Positions 1 through 8,188 of a DNA stretch of 64,000 nucleotides are shown here, one piece after another. The notes below the pieces were generated by a model. It made no database searches, was not told the DNA's origin, and was given only the letters and a program-made list of their open reading frames with translations. The first letter of the stretch is position 1; every line of letters begins with the position of its first letter. Source of the stretch: Glycomyces sambucus (lineage in GTDB: Bacteria > Actinomycetota > Actinomycetes > Mycobacteriales > Micromonosporaceae); NCBI RefSeq assembly GCF_900102815.1, contig NZ_FNGF01000005.1, positions 1 through 64,000 on the forward strand. The letters run 5' to 3'. The translations under genes and the position numbers were made by a program.

Positions 1-30
1 GGGGGAGGGGGAGGGGGAGGGGGAGGGCGG
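1..30. repeat. GGGGGA hexamer tract
   Basis: Four copies of GGGGGA followed by further G-runs. With four or more runs of at least three G on the plus strand, the tract could form a G-quadruplex. It may extend beyond the window edge, so its full length is unknown. Confidence 0.8.
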
Positions 31-66
31 GCAGCGCGGCAAGCCTCTCGATATCGCGCATAGGTT

Positions 67-162
67 GTGAGCCGTGAGCCGTGAGCCGTGAGCCGTGAGC
101 CGTGAGCCGTGAGCCGTGAGCCGTGAGCCGTGAGCCGTGAGCCGTGAGCCGCGAGCCGCGAG
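67..162. repeat. GTGAGCC heptanucleotide tandem array
   Basis: Twelve uninterrupted exact copies of GTGAGCC (67-150) are followed by degenerate GCGAGCC and GCGAG copies. The array is non-coding: in-frame TGA occurs in one frame and no ribosome binding site precedes an open frame. It lies about 125 bp upstream of the methyltransferase start and could vary in copy number between strains. Confidence 0.9.
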
Positions 163-287
163 TGGGGGCGATCGGGTGACAGCGCCGCTGGTGGACTGGC
201 TTCGGGGCGGGCGGGCTACTGGCATCGGTCGCGGATCTGTCCTAGGGTGGGCCCAATGTGCGACGAGCCCGCGAAGGGGGCAGTGCC

Positions 288-1079
288 ATGGGACCGTCCG
301 ACCGGATGCTGCTCATCGAGCTGACCGAGCGGCTCAAGGGCCTCGGCGAAGCGGTCGCGGGCGTGCGTGAGGCGCAGGCGGGCATCGACCGGCGGCTCGA
401 CGCGATCGAGGCCGAGGCGCGGGCGGACCGCAAGGCCGCCAAGGCGGCCGCGCGGACCGGGTACGCGCAGGTCGAGGACCTGCTGGCGCTCTACCACCTG
501 ACCGGGGCCCGCGGGGCGCTGCCGCGGATGCGCGGTTGGGCCGCCGGGCCCGAGCTGACCCGGTTCCTCGCCGAGGAGGTCGTCGCCCGCGGCGGCGCGC
601 GGGTCCTCGAATGCGGTTCCGGGACGAGCACGGTGGTCCTCGCGCTCGTCTCCCGTGCGATCGGCTCGGGGCAGGTGACGGCCCTGGAGCACGACCCGCA
701 CTACGCCGCGCAGACCCGCGCCGAACTGGAGTCGCGCGGCCTCGGCGGCTGGGGCCGCGTGGTCGACGCGCCCCTGACCGATGTCGACCTCGGCGGCGAG
801 ATCTGGCGCTGGTACGACCCGAGCCTGCTGCCCCTCAACGAGATCGAACTGCTCCTGGTGGACGGCCCGCCCGCCCAGACCGGCCCGCAGGCCCGCTTCC
901 CGGCGCTGCCGGTGCTCGCCGAACGGCTCGCGAAGGACGCCCTCGTGGTGCTCGACGACGCCGACCGCCCCGACGAGCGCGCCATCGCCGCCCGCTGGGC
1001 CGACGCCCACCCCGACTTCACCGTCGAGCGCCTTCCGCACGAGCGCGGCACGGTCGTCTTGCGCCGCAACGCATCCTGA
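288..1079 (+). CDS. class I SAM-dependent methyltransferase (O-methyltransferase-like)
   Basis: A predicted cytoplasmic SAM-dependent methyltransferase of 263 residues. After an N-terminal helical, probably coiled-coil segment (residues 1-60, rich in E, R and A) comes a Rossmann fold with motif I VLECGSGTSTVVLA, an acidic ribose-binding position in TALEHD, and a post-motif LLVDGPP typical of O-methyltransferase-like enzymes. The ATG at 288 is preferred because GAAGGGGG lies 7 bases upstream; an in-frame start at 258 has no such site. A TAGGGT -10-like hexamer is at 242-247. The substrate cannot be read from the sequence. It stands alone, with no operon partner. Confidence 0.8.
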   Translation: MGPSDRMLLIELTERLKGLGEAVAGVREAQAGIDRRLDAIEAEARADRKAAKAAARTGYAQVEDLLALYHLTGARGALPRMRGWAAGPELTRFLAEEVVARGGARVLECGSGTSTVVLALVSRAIGSGQVTALEHDPHYAAQTRAELESRGLGGWGRVVDAPLTDVDLGGEIWRWYDPSLLPLNEIELLLVDGPPAQTGPQARFPALPVLAERLAKDALVVLDDADRPDERAIAARWADAHPDFTVERLPHERGTVVLRRNAS

Positions 1080-1259
1080 TTCCGATCCCGGCAGGAACGC
1101 CAGGCCGAGCCCAGGCCGGATCGGCGTACTGCACCGCGCGGCGAGCGACCCTCGACCGAATGCCGAACCGCATCCCGGCGGGTACAGCACACCGCTCATA
1201 GCCATGTTGCCTTACGCCGCAGGCCCATCAGCCGCACTCCCACGACCGGCCCGCCGTCA

Positions 1260-2150
1260 CTATCCCCGCTTGCTCCAGTGGGGCATCGGGATCGGGACGA
1301 ACCGGATCCTGGTCCCCGGGCGCGCCTGCGCGCCCGCGGCGCGGGCCTCGGGGCCGACGACGCCGACGACCGGGTAGCCGCCGGTCGTGGGATGGTCGGC
1401 GCCGAACAGGATCGGCTGGCCGTTCGGCGGCACCTGGAGCGCCCCGGCCGCGATGCCCTCGCTCGGCAGCTCCGCACCCGGGTTGACGCGCTTGAGCTCC
1501 GGACCCTCCAGGCGCAGCCCGATCCGGTTGGAGTGCTCCGAGACCGTCCACACACCGCGCGTCAGCTCCGCGACCGCCTCGGGCCGGAACCATTCGAGCC
1601 GCGGCCCCAGGTGGAGCTTCATGACGATCTCCTCGCCGATGCCCGCCCACGGCGCCGGCCACTGCGTCGGCAGCGGCGGATGCGCGAGGCTCGGGCCCAG
1701 CGGGATCGTGTCGCCGTCCTTCAGCGGCGCCGGACCCAGCCCCGACAGCAAGCACGTCGAGTGCGAGCCGAGGCTCGACTTCGGGTGCAGCCCACCGGAG
1801 AACGCCAGGTACGAGCGGACGCCGACCTCGGCGGGCCCGGCGTCGAGCACCGACCCGGCCTGGAGCTTCACCGGCTGCCCCCACGACTCGGGCCGCCCGT
1901 CGACGGTGACCGCGCACGGCGCCCCGCCGACGACCACGGTGACGTTCCGGTGCGCCTTCACGGTGGCGCCGTTCAGGGTCGTCTCCAGGGCGCACGCCCC
2001 GGTCGGGTTGCCCGCGAGCTGGTTCGCGAGCCTCCACGAAGGATGGTCGGCCGCGCCGGAGGGCGGCACCGCGAGGTGCCCCCAGCCGGGCCGGCCCGCG
2101 TCCTGGCAGGTCGTGAGCACGCCCGCGCGCAGGATCTCGATGTGGCTCAT
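1260..2150 (-). CDS. pxpC: 5-oxoprolinase subunit PxpC (biotin-dependent carboxyltransferase family)
   Basis: Third subunit of the PxpABC complex, which uses ATP to open 5-oxoproline to glutamate. The 296-residue protein opens with MSHIEILRAG and carries the family signature TTCQDAGRPGWGH...PPSGAADH (residues about 13-40). Later family blocks include LAFSGG and FGADHPTTGGYPV. It is about the usual length, 290-310. Its start codon overlaps the pxpB stop by 4 bases (ATGA), as expected for coupled translation in an A-B-C operon. KipA/allophanate-hydrolase-like naming is the older alternative; the pxpA neighbour makes PxpC the better call. Confidence 0.93.
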   Translation of the reverse strand: MSHIEILRAGVLTTCQDAGRPGWGHLAVPPSGAADHPSWRLANQLAGNPTGACALETTLNGATVKAHRNVTVVVGGAPCAVTVDGRPESWGQPVKLQAGSVLDAGPAEVGVRSYLAFSGGLHPKSSLGSHSTCLLSGLGPAPLKDGDTIPLGPSLAHPPLPTQWPAPWAGIGEEIVMKLHLGPRLEWFRPEAVAELTRGVWTVSEHSNRIGLRLEGPELKRVNPGAELPSEGIAAGALQVPPNGQPILFGADHPTTGGYPVVGVVGPEARAAGAQARPGTRIRFVPIPMPHWSKRG

Positions 2151-2800
2151 ACGCGCACCGCCGCGAACCGCACCCGCGTGCCGGGGACCAGGAGCGCCGC
2201 GGGTTCGCGGTGCTCGTTCCACAGCCGCCCCGGGTTCGTCATGGTCGCGATGAGCTGCCAGCCGCCGGGGCTGGAGCGTGGGTACACGCCCGTGTAGGGC
2301 CCGGCGATCGCGACTGACCCGGCCGGGACCTTCGTGCGCGGGCTCTCGCGGCGCGGCACCTGGTACCGCTCGGGGAGCCCTTCGAGGTACGCGAAGCCGG
2401 GGGAGAAGCCGCAGAACGCCGCCTCGTACTCGATCCCCGAGTGGATGTCGGCGACCGCGTCGGTGCTCACACCCCACAGGGCCGCAACGGCTTCGAGGTC
2501 GGGACCGTCGTAGCAGACGGGGATCTCGACCGCCTCGCCGGCGGCCTCGGGCTCCTCGGCGAGCGGCCAGCCCGGCAGCTCGGCGGCGAGGAGTTCGGGC
2601 TCGTCGACGCCGTCGACGAGGACCGTGGTCGCCCCCGGGACGAGGTCTTCGGCCTCCAGCAGCCCGGACATGCGCCGGTTCTGGAGCGAGCGGTAGCAGG
2701 CGCGGGCCGCGGCCGTCGTGCCGCAGTCGATCAGGATGCCCCTGGGCCCGGCCGGGAGTGGCCTGAGCCGGTGGGCGGCGGTCGTTCTTCCGGTGCTCAC
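2147..2800 (-). CDS. pxpB: 5-oxoprolinase subunit PxpB (KipI/allophanate hydrolase subunit 1 family)
   Basis: 217 residues. The characteristic block VCYDGPDL, the central GFSPGFAYLEGLP, and RRESPRTKVPAGSVAIAG followed by GPYTGVYPRSSPGGW identify the PxpB/KipI family. The start is GTG at 2800, which overlaps the pxpA stop codon (GTGA). The gene therefore sits inside a tightly coupled three-gene operon, pxpA-pxpB-pxpC. It forms the carboxyltransferase-like half of 5-oxoprolinase with PxpC. Confidence 0.92.
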   Translation of the reverse strand: MSTGRTTAAHRLRPLPAGPRGILIDCGTTAAARACYRSLQNRRMSGLLEAEDLVPGATTVLVDGVDEPELLAAELPGWPLAEEPEAAGEAVEIPVCYDGPDLEAVAALWGVSTDAVADIHSGIEYEAAFCGFSPGFAYLEGLPERYQVPRRESPRTKVPAGSVAIAGPYTGVYPRSSPGGWQLIATMTNPGRLWNEHREPAALLVPGTRVRFAAVRV

Positions 2801-3546
2801 GAGAAAGCCTCCACGTCGATGCCTCGTTCGTCCAATGCGGCCCGGATGGACGCGGCGACCGCGACCGCGTCGGGACCGTCGCCGTGCACGCAGATCGACT
2901 CGGCCGCAACAGGGACGCGGCTCCCGTCGATCGCGGTGACCTCGCCGTCGGCGGCCAGGTCGACCGCCTGCGCGACCGCGGCCCCGGCCCCGAGGAGCGC
3001 CCCCGGCTCCCCCCGCGGCACCAGGCGCCCGTCCCCCAGGTAGCCCCGGTCCGCGAACGCCTCGCCCGCGACCCGCAGCCCGGCCCCCGCCGCGGCGCGG
3101 TCGAGCTCGCTCCCCCGCTGCGTCAGCACGACCCCCACCCCCGCGAGGCGCGCGCCTTCCACGACGGCCGCGGCCTGGGCCGCATCCCGTCCGGCCCGAT
3201 GATAAAGGGCGCCATGGGGTTTGACGTAGGCGACGTGCGACCCGGCCGCCTCGGCGAAGACCCGCAGCGCCCCGATCTGGTACGCGACCTCGGCGGCGAG
3301 CTCCCGCGGCGGCACGTCCATCTCGCGCCGCCCGAACCCGGCGAGGTCCCGGTAGGAGACCTGCGCCCCGATCCGCACCCCCGCCGCGGCGGCGAGGGCG
3401 CACACGCGCTGGAGCGTGGCCGGGTCCCCGGCGTGGAAACCGCACGCGACATTCGCGCTCGTGACGATCCGCAGCAGTGCGGCGTCGTCGGTGAGCTCCC
3501 AGCGGCCGAAACCCTCCCCCAGGTCCGCGTTGAGGTCCATGCGCAC
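2797..3546 (-). CDS. pxpA: 5-oxoprolinase subunit PxpA (LamB/YcsF family)
   Basis: 249 residues from GTG 3546, or 247 from the ATG at 3540, which gives the canonical MDLNADLGEGFGRWEL start. Further family motifs are SANVACGFHAGDP, YVKPHGALYH and the C-terminal ICVHGDGPDA. PxpA is the TIM-barrel subunit thought to bind 5-oxoproline. First gene of the pxpABC operon. No clear ribosome binding site precedes either start, so the message may be leaderless. Confidence 0.93.
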   Translation of the reverse strand: MRMDLNADLGEGFGRWELTDDAALLRIVTSANVACGFHAGDPATLQRVCALAAAAGVRIGAQVSYRDLAGFGRREMDVPPRELAAEVAYQIGALRVFAEAAGSHVAYVKPHGALYHRAGRDAAQAAAVVEGARLAGVGVVLTQRGSELDRAAAGAGLRVAGEAFADRGYLGDGRLVPRGEPGALLGAGAAVAQAVDLAADGEVTAIDGSRVPVAAESICVHGDGPDAVAVAASIRAALDERGIDVEAFS

Positions 3547-3652
3547 AACGGTACCGGATCACTCGTTCGGGCGCATTCTGCGCACTCGGGCGCTGGAGGC
3601 GACGATCCTCGCCGGACCGGACGGCAGTGGGCGGGCGCGGACGCAGGTTGTA

Positions 3653-3664
3653 GAAAGCGTTTGC
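3653..3664. promoter_or_regulatory. LacI-type operator candidate upstream of the GH43-like gene
   Basis: GAAAGCGTTTGC is an imperfect palindrome with a central CG, the layout of LacI/GalR-family operators. It also lies within a looser AGCGT...ACGCT inverted repeat. It sits about 70 bp upstream of the glycosidase start, a normal place for substrate-responsive repression. The regulator is not encoded nearby. Confidence 0.45.
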
Positions 3665-3731
3665 CTACGCTACCTTTCAAGCACCCCACCAGGCCCGGCC
3701 ACCCCCGGCCGCCGACCACCATGGAGGAACC

Positions 3732-4703
3732 ATGACGACCGGTCCCGCCTCGAACCCCGACGACCTCCGGGCCCCCGCACCGCTCTTCACCGACCCGGTC
3801 TTCGACGGCCCCACCGACCCCACCGTCGTCCACGACCCCGAGTCGGGCCTGTGGCACCTCTTCTACACCCAGCGCCGCGCCACCGCCCCCGACGCGATCG
3901 GGAATGACAGCAGCGTCGCCTGGGTCCACGGCACCGACATCGGCCACGCCACCAGCCCCGACGGCCGCACCTGGACGTACGCCGGCACCGCCGCCGGCCC
4001 GGACTGCCAGAACCACGACACCTGGTGGGCCCCAGAGGTCCTGCGCCACGACGGCACCTGGCACATGTACGTCACCTACCTGGAGGGCATCCGCGAGGAC
4101 TGGACCGGCCCCGCCGAGATCCGCCACTACACCTCGGCCGACCTCGCGGCCTGGACGTACCGGTCCACCGTCGACACCGACTCCGAGCGCGCCATCGACG
4201 CCACGGTCCACCGCCTCCCGGACGGCAGGTGGCGCATGTGGTTCAAGGACGAGCGCCGCGGCAGCCACATCCACACCGCCGACTCCGACGACCTCTACGC
4301 CTGGACCCCCGCCGGCCCCGCCGTCACCGACCAGGCCCAGGAGGGCCCCACCGTGTTCGCCCTCGGCGGCGTCTACTGGATGGTCACCGACGGCTGGTCC
4401 GGCCTCCTCGTCCACCGCTCCACCGACCTCGACCACTGGCACCGCCAGCCCGTCCCGCTCCTCGCCGGACCCGGCCGCCGCGCCTACGACGAGGCCCTCG
4501 GCCACCACGCCATGGCCCTCACCCAGGGCCCCGACGAGGCGTACCTCTTCTACTTCACCCACCCCGGCGGCGGGCGCCGCTCCACCGTCCAGGTCGCCCG
4601 CCTCCACGTCCGCGACGGCTGGCTCCGCTGCGACCGGGACGAGCACTTCGCCTACCTCCCCGACCCCGCCAAGGCCGCCGCGATCCGCGGCGGAACGGCC
4701 TGA
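3732..4703 (+). CDS. glycoside hydrolase, GH43-like five-bladed beta-propeller
   Basis: 323 residues with no signal peptide, so predicted cytoplasmic. The protein is built of repeated beta-propeller blades with the pattern PTVVHDPESGLWHLFYT, WWAPEVLRHDGTWHMYVTY, AIDATVHRLPDGRWRMWFKD. The Asp in DPTVVHD, the WWAPEV Glu region and the AIDATV Asp match the spacing of catalytic and transition-state residues in GH43/GH32-type glycosidases. ATG 3732 is preceded by GGAGGAA. The gene is monocistronic behind a LacI-type operator. Substrate is unknown; arabinosides or xylosides are typical of the clan. It could also be an uncharacterised relative from another propeller family. Confidence 0.7.
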   Translation: MTTGPASNPDDLRAPAPLFTDPVFDGPTDPTVVHDPESGLWHLFYTQRRATAPDAIGNDSSVAWVHGTDIGHATSPDGRTWTYAGTAAGPDCQNHDTWWAPEVLRHDGTWHMYVTYLEGIREDWTGPAEIRHYTSADLAAWTYRSTVDTDSERAIDATVHRLPDGRWRMWFKDERRGSHIHTADSDDLYAWTPAGPAVTDQAQEGPTVFALGGVYWMVTDGWSGLLVHRSTDLDHWHRQPVPLLAGPGRRAYDEALGHHAMALTQGPDEAYLFYFTHPGGGRRSTVQVARLHVRDGWLRCDRDEHFAYLPDPAKAAAIRGGTA

Positions 4704-4867
4704 ATCGGGCCCGAACCGCCCCGAAAGCGGACGACACGAACTCCTGACACACTGTGAACAAGGTTGCCGAATCCCCTGGTGGAGCGGCACATTCAGGGGA
4801 CCCCAAAGTGGCGGCCCCGGTTTATGCTGGAGGCCACACCGAGTCCACTGAGACCCCCGGAGGCGGC

Positions 4868-5269
4868 ATGTTCGGTGAGGAAGCGATCGCCCAGCAGCTG
4901 GCGGAAGCCCGCTCGGCGCTCGACGAAGTCAGACAGCAGCAGGAGCGACCGGTGCAGTCCGTCACCGCCGAATCGGCCGACGGACGCATCGAGGTCACCC
5001 TAGGCCCGAACGGCCGCGTCACGAAGTTCCGCTTCGCCGAGGAGCGCGTCCTCAAGGAGGGCACCGAGTTCCTCGAAGTGGAGATCGCGAAGGCCGTCAA
5101 CGCCGCACTCGACGCCCGCGCCGAGGCGCTCTCGGCCGACGTGCCCACGCCCGACCTGGAGGCGATCGGCGCGGCCGTCGCCCAGATCCAGGAGCAGGGC
5201 GTGCGCCAGATGCGCGACATGACCGCGCACATCAGCCAGGTCATGGCGAAACTCCAAGGGGGGAAATGA
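4868..5269 (+). CDS. YbaB/EbfC-family protein of a WXG100 toxin locus
   Basis: 133 residues from ATG 4868, chosen because GGAG lies 5 bases upstream; longer in-frame starts at 4754 lack one. The core VTAESADGRIEVTLGPNGRVTKFRF is the YbaB/EbfC fold. In actinobacteria such proteins occur beside ESX/WXG100 genes, as EspL does in mycobacteria. The N-terminal helix and C-terminal Gln-rich helix are coiled-coil-like. The next gene starts 1 base after the stop, so the two are probably co-translated. A chaperone or escort role is inference. Confidence 0.75.
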   Translation: MFGEEAIAQQLAEARSALDEVRQQQERPVQSVTAESADGRIEVTLGPNGRVTKFRFAEERVLKEGTEFLEVEIAKAVNAALDARAEALSADVPTPDLEAIGAAVAQIQEQGVRQMRDMTAHISQVMAKLQGGK

Positions 5270-5270
5270 C

Positions 5271-5594
5271 ATGGTCGTGAAGATCGAGACCGACTCCATC
5301 CGCGAGGGCGCACAGCAGCTCGACGCCGCCACCGAGATGGTGCAGGGCCTGTTCGACCAGTTCAAGTCCTCTGTAGAGGGTCTTTCGGACTCCTTCGGCG
5401 GCGACATGATCGGCAGCCTCCTCGACCTGGCCCACCAGTGCTGCATGGAGGCCATCATCGAGTGCATCACCACCAACATCGAGGACCTCGGCGACTACGC
5501 CAACAGCCTGCGCCAGATCGCCGACGACCACGACGCCAACGACAGCGAGATCGAGCGGATCTTCCAGCGGATCCTCGCCGAGCTCGGCAAGTAG
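5271..5594 (+). CDS. WXG100-like helical hairpin protein
   Basis: 107 residues, predicted as two long helices joined near SDSFGGDMIG, which takes the place of the WxG turn. It starts MVVKIETDSIREGAQQLDAATEMVQGLFDQF in the style of ESX small proteins. A Cys pair (CC in QCCMEA) and a further Cys follow. SD GGGGAAA ends just before the ATG. It lies between the YbaB-like gene and the export-module gene, so it is probably the small T7SS partner of the downstream toxin. A specific ESX paralogue cannot be named. Confidence 0.7.
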   Translation: MVVKIETDSIREGAQQLDAATEMVQGLFDQFKSSVEGLSDSFGGDMIGSLLDLAHQCCMEAIIECITTNIEDLGDYANSLRQIADDHDANDSEIERIFQRILAELGK

Positions 5595-5723
5595 ACCCGG
5601 TCCTCCCTCCCCCCTCTCCCCCTCCCCCCCCAACGGCCGCCGGCACCGGCCCGCATCAACTCCTTCATAACGCTCCGTACCCCGGACGCTCCGCAGTGTC
5701 CCCTCCCTTCGAAGGAGACCCCA

Positions 5724-6218
5724 GTGGGTTTGCAACTGCCCTCCGAGCTGAGAAGCCTTCTCAGCATGCTCGGCTACGACTGGCCCGAGCCCGACGAGGA
5801 GAAGCTCTACAACCTCGGCGACACCTGGACGAACCTCGCCGACCAGATCACCGGCGCGATCGACAAGCTCGACGCCGCCGCCAAGACCGTCATCGACAAC
5901 AACATCGGCGAGGAGATCGCGGCGTTCAAGTCCGAGTGGGAGGACGGCGAGTCGGCCGTCCGCAACATCGCGGACATCGGCGAGCCCTCCAACATCATCA
6001 GCATCGGCCTCATGATCGCCGCCGGCGTCGTCCTGGCCCTGAAGATGCAGATGATCGTCCAGCTCATCACCCTCGCGATCCAGATCGCCCAGGCGATCGC
6101 GACCGCGGTGGTGACCTTCGGCGCCTCGCTGCTGGAGATCCCCATCTTCAAGATGATCACCTCCAAGCTCATCGACATGCTGCTCGACATGGCAATTGAG
6201 TCGGTGCTCAATGGTTAG
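5724..6218 (+). CDS. WXG100-like N-terminal export module (CpnT-type), no toxin domain attached
   Basis: 164 residues from GTG 5724 after GAAGGAGA. It begins with the LPSELRSLLSMLGYDWPEPDEEKL block, typical of the N-terminal WXG100-like domain of CpnT-type secreted toxins. This is followed by a helical region and hydrophobic stretches (IISIGLMIAAGVVLAL, ITLAIQIAQAIATAVVTFGA). Such proteins usually continue into a C-terminal toxin. Here the frame ends with TAG at 6216, while the next gene begins at 6211 in another frame and encodes a toxin-like domain. So export module and toxin are separate genes with an 8-bp overlap, or one gene split by a frameshift. Confidence 0.72.
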   Translation: MGLQLPSELRSLLSMLGYDWPEPDEEKLYNLGDTWTNLADQITGAIDKLDAAAKTVIDNNIGEEIAAFKSEWEDGESAVRNIADIGEPSNIISIGLMIAAGVVLALKMQMIVQLITLAIQIAQAIATAVVTFGASLLEIPIFKMITSKLIDMLLDMAIESVLNG

Positions 6219-6717
6219 GATGCGCACCCGCGCCGCGCGGAAGACCACCGCCAAGGGCGCCAAGATCATCTCCGGTCTCATCAGCAACACCAAGTTCTTC
6301 CGCACCGGCAAGGGCGGCGGCAACTGGGTCAACAAGACCGTCAAGAGCACCGCGCAGAAGGCCACGCGCTCGCGCTGGCGCGCCAGGGTCGGCAACGCCC
6401 TCAACAACGACTACAAGGGCACGTTCTTCAAGCAGCACCCCAAGCTCAAGGGCAAGGTGGTCGTCCACCACGCCGTCGAGCAGCAGGTCCTGCGCCGCTA
6501 CCCGGGCCGCTTCAGCGCCGCCGAGATGCACTCGCTCCAGAACCTCCGCGGCATCCCCAAGGGGCAGGTGAACAGCCGCGTCCACCTGAGCGAGATCCGC
6601 AAGGAGTGGAACCAGTTCTACAAGAGCCACCCCAACGCCACCCGGCAGCAGATCCTCGACCAAGCGACGAGGATCGACCTCAAGCTGGGCACGAACTTCA
6701 ATCCGTCCGTCCCTTAA
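6211..6717 (+). CDS. predicted nuclease toxin domain protein (HNH/His-Me-finger-like)
   Basis: 168 residues from ATG 6211, which overlaps the preceding stop (ATGGTTAG); ATG 6220 is an alternative. The N-terminal half is very basic (Lys/Arg-rich). The C-terminal half carries VVHHAVEQQVLRRYPG, SLQNLRGIPKG and HLSEIRKEWNQFY. I recognise this as a C-terminal domain of polymorphic toxins and Rhs-type proteins, with the paired His suggesting a metal-dependent nuclease; recognition is from memory and has not been searched. The following gene looks like its immunity partner. There is no secretion domain of its own. Confidence 0.65.
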   Translation: MVRMRTRAARKTTAKGAKIISGLISNTKFFRTGKGGGNWVNKTVKSTAQKATRSRWRARVGNALNNDYKGTFFKQHPKLKGKVVVHHAVEQQVLRRYPGRFSAAEMHSLQNLRGIPKGQVNSRVHLSEIRKEWNQFYKSHPNATRQQILDQATRIDLKLGTNFNPSVP

Positions 6718-6731
6718 GTTAGGATTCGCCA

Positions 6732-7154
6732 ATGAGCTACTACCTTCTGGAGCCCGAAGTCGCCGGCGAGCTCGGCGAGGACACGGTCATGGACACCTCG
6801 GTGCACCCGCCCGTCGTGTCCCGGCTCCAGTACGTGATCCAGGACTGGCTCGGCGACGAGATCCTGGAGTCGACCCCCTGCTTCGTCGTCACGGAGCACC
6901 TGGCCGGCCTCATCGGTGAGGCGGGACTGTCCGGCTACCGCTTCGCCGACGCCGAGGTCGTCCTCGGCGAGGACGCCGAAGAGCTCGCCGACGGCCCCAT
7001 CGACCTGCCCAAGTGGCAGTGGCTCCAGCTCACCGGCACCGCCGGGTCCGACGACTTCGGCGCCGCCTCCGACGGCAGCCTCGTCGTCTCCGAGCGCGCC
7101 CTCGGCGTCCTGCGCCAGGGGGTCCTCAACAACTGCGACATCGAGCCGCGCTAG
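6732..7154 (+). CDS. putative immunity protein for the upstream toxin
   Basis: A 140-residue acidic cytoplasmic protein starting MSYYLLEPEVAGELGEDTVM, with DTSVHPPVV, TPCFVVTEHLAG, and a terminal TGTAGSDDFG plus VVSERALGVLR. This matches my memory of small proteins found directly after actinobacterial polymorphic toxins. It begins 14 bases after the toxin stop and ends the operon at a strong terminator. Acidic protein next to a basic toxin domain fits a direct inhibitor. The specific immunity family is not assigned. Confidence 0.6.
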   Translation: MSYYLLEPEVAGELGEDTVMDTSVHPPVVSRLQYVIQDWLGDEILESTPCFVVTEHLAGLIGEAGLSGYRFADAEVVLGEDAEELADGPIDLPKWQWLQLTGTAGSDDFGAASDGSLVVSERALGVLRQGVLNNCDIEPR

Positions 7155-7164
7155 GCGCACGATC

Positions 7165-7200
7165 GAAGGGGCGGCCGGGTGTGACCCCGGCCGCCCCTTC
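7165..7200 (+). terminator. rho-independent-type terminator after the toxin-immunity locus
   Basis: A perfect 15-bp stem (7165-7179 with 7186-7200) around a 6-nt loop, 10 bases after the immunity gene stop. Confidence 0.85.
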
Positions 7201-7284
7201 CGCGTTCGCCGATGAATCCCGGCCCCGGATCTCGTCTGCAAGGGTGACACCGTCAGGCACTCGCGCCGCACGAAGGAGCACCGC

Positions 7285-7512
7285 ATGAGCGACCAGCCCA
7301 AGGGACCGACCTCGTACTTCCCGTCCATCGAGCAGAAGTACGGGCGCCCGATCGCCGACTGGCTCGCCGACATCGAGGCGAGCGGCCTCACCGGCCACAA
7401 GGCGGTCGTCGACCACCTCAAGGCCGAGCACGGCCTTGGGCACGGCCACGCCAACGCCCTCGCCGCCTACCACCTCAACCCCGGGAAGTGGCCCGCCTAC
7501 CCGGCGGCCTGA
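7285..7512 (+). CDS. DUF4287 domain-containing small protein
   Basis: 75 residues: MSDQPKGPTSYFPSIEQKYG, then the DUF4287 core SIEQKYGRPIADWLADI, a helix GHKAVVDHLKAEHGLGHGHANAL and a short C-terminus. The length is near that of single-domain members. The family is widespread in actinobacteria and its biochemical role is unknown. Start ATG 7285 follows GAAGGAG. It converges with the DUF1707 gene, only 3 bases separating the two stops. Confidence 0.8.
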   Translation: MSDQPKGPTSYFPSIEQKYGRPIADWLADIEASGLTGHKAVVDHLKAEHGLGHGHANALAAYHLNPGKWPAYPAA

Positions 7513-7515
7513 CGG

Positions 7516-7959
7516 TCAGAACAGGCCCGAGAACGCCGCCACCACGAACAGCACCAGGACCACCAGGACCCCGATCGCGATGTACAGGAACAGCTCCGGG
7601 GACAGCAGGAAGATCACCAGGCACGCCGCCGCGGCGATCGCGACGGCCACGCCCGCGATCTTCCACTTCGAGGAGCGCTCCTCCGCGGAGTCGCGCAGCT
7701 GCTGGTTCGCCTTCGACAGCGACTGGGGCCGCAGCTCCCGGGTCGGCTCCATCGACGCCTCCCGGTAGCCCGGCGGCGGGAGCTGCTGGAGGTCGGAGAT
7801 GAGGACGTCGAGCTCGGTGTACACGCGGGCGCGCATGGCGGCGTCGACCCGGTCCTGGTACTCGCCGACGTCCAGGCGGCCCTCTTCCACCGCCTGACGA
7901 AGGCGCTCCATGACGACCTGGCGGTCGCTCTCCGAGGCGCGCATCTGATCGCGGTCCAT
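7516..7959 (-). CDS. DUF1707 SHOCT-like membrane protein
   Basis: 147 residues from ATG 7957-7959, preceded by GGAGGTG. The N-terminal DUF1707 module starts [26 protein letters not shown] and contains the usual [27 protein letters not shown]. Two C-terminal transmembrane segments follow ([19 protein letters not shown] and [21 protein letters not shown]). The topology is a cytoplasmic N-terminal domain and a hairpin anchor. Function is unknown; relatives are often tied to cell-envelope stress in actinobacteria. A second DUF1707 gene lies at 23353. Confidence 0.8.
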   Translation of the reverse strand: MDRDQMRASESDRQVVMERLRQAVEEGRLDVGEYQDRVDAAMRARVYTELDVLISDLQQLPPPGYREASMEPTRELRPQSLSKANQQLRDSAEERSSKWKIAGVAVAIAAAACLVIFLLSPELFLYIAIGVLVVLVLFVVAAFSGLF

Positions 7960-8029
7960 TCGGCCACACCTCCAATGTCGGATGCTCCGTCTAGGATGCC
8001 AGGGCTCGGCAACTCCGCGCCACGACACT

Positions 8030-8056
8030 GCTCCAAGACCCTGCTCCAAGACCCTG
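8030..8056. repeat. 13-bp direct repeat CTCCAAGACCCTG, two copies
   Basis: Two adjacent copies plus a third partial CTCCA-GAC copy in the non-coding stretch between the DUF1707 promoter and nuoD. No function is apparent. Confidence 0.6.
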
Positions 8057-8188
8057 CTCCAGGACACCGCGCCACTGCACCCGCCGGCCGCGGCACCGCG
8101 TCGTGCCCGGGCCGCCACCAACCTACGACATGCAGGACCCGGCGCGGCCGCTCTTCCCCAAGCCGCCCGGAACTGCCACGATGAGGAG

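Noticed and set aside
67-162. CRISPR array
   Set aside because: The repeat unit is 7 bp with no spacers; it is a simple tandem repeat.
1080-1259. Possible small gene between the methyltransferase and pxpC
   Set aside because: No frame with a start and ribosome site; two convergent genes end here.
4754-4867. N-terminal extension of the YbaB-like gene to 4754
   Set aside because: No ribosome binding site and the extension reads through a promoter-like TATGCT; ATG 4868 has a good GGAG site.
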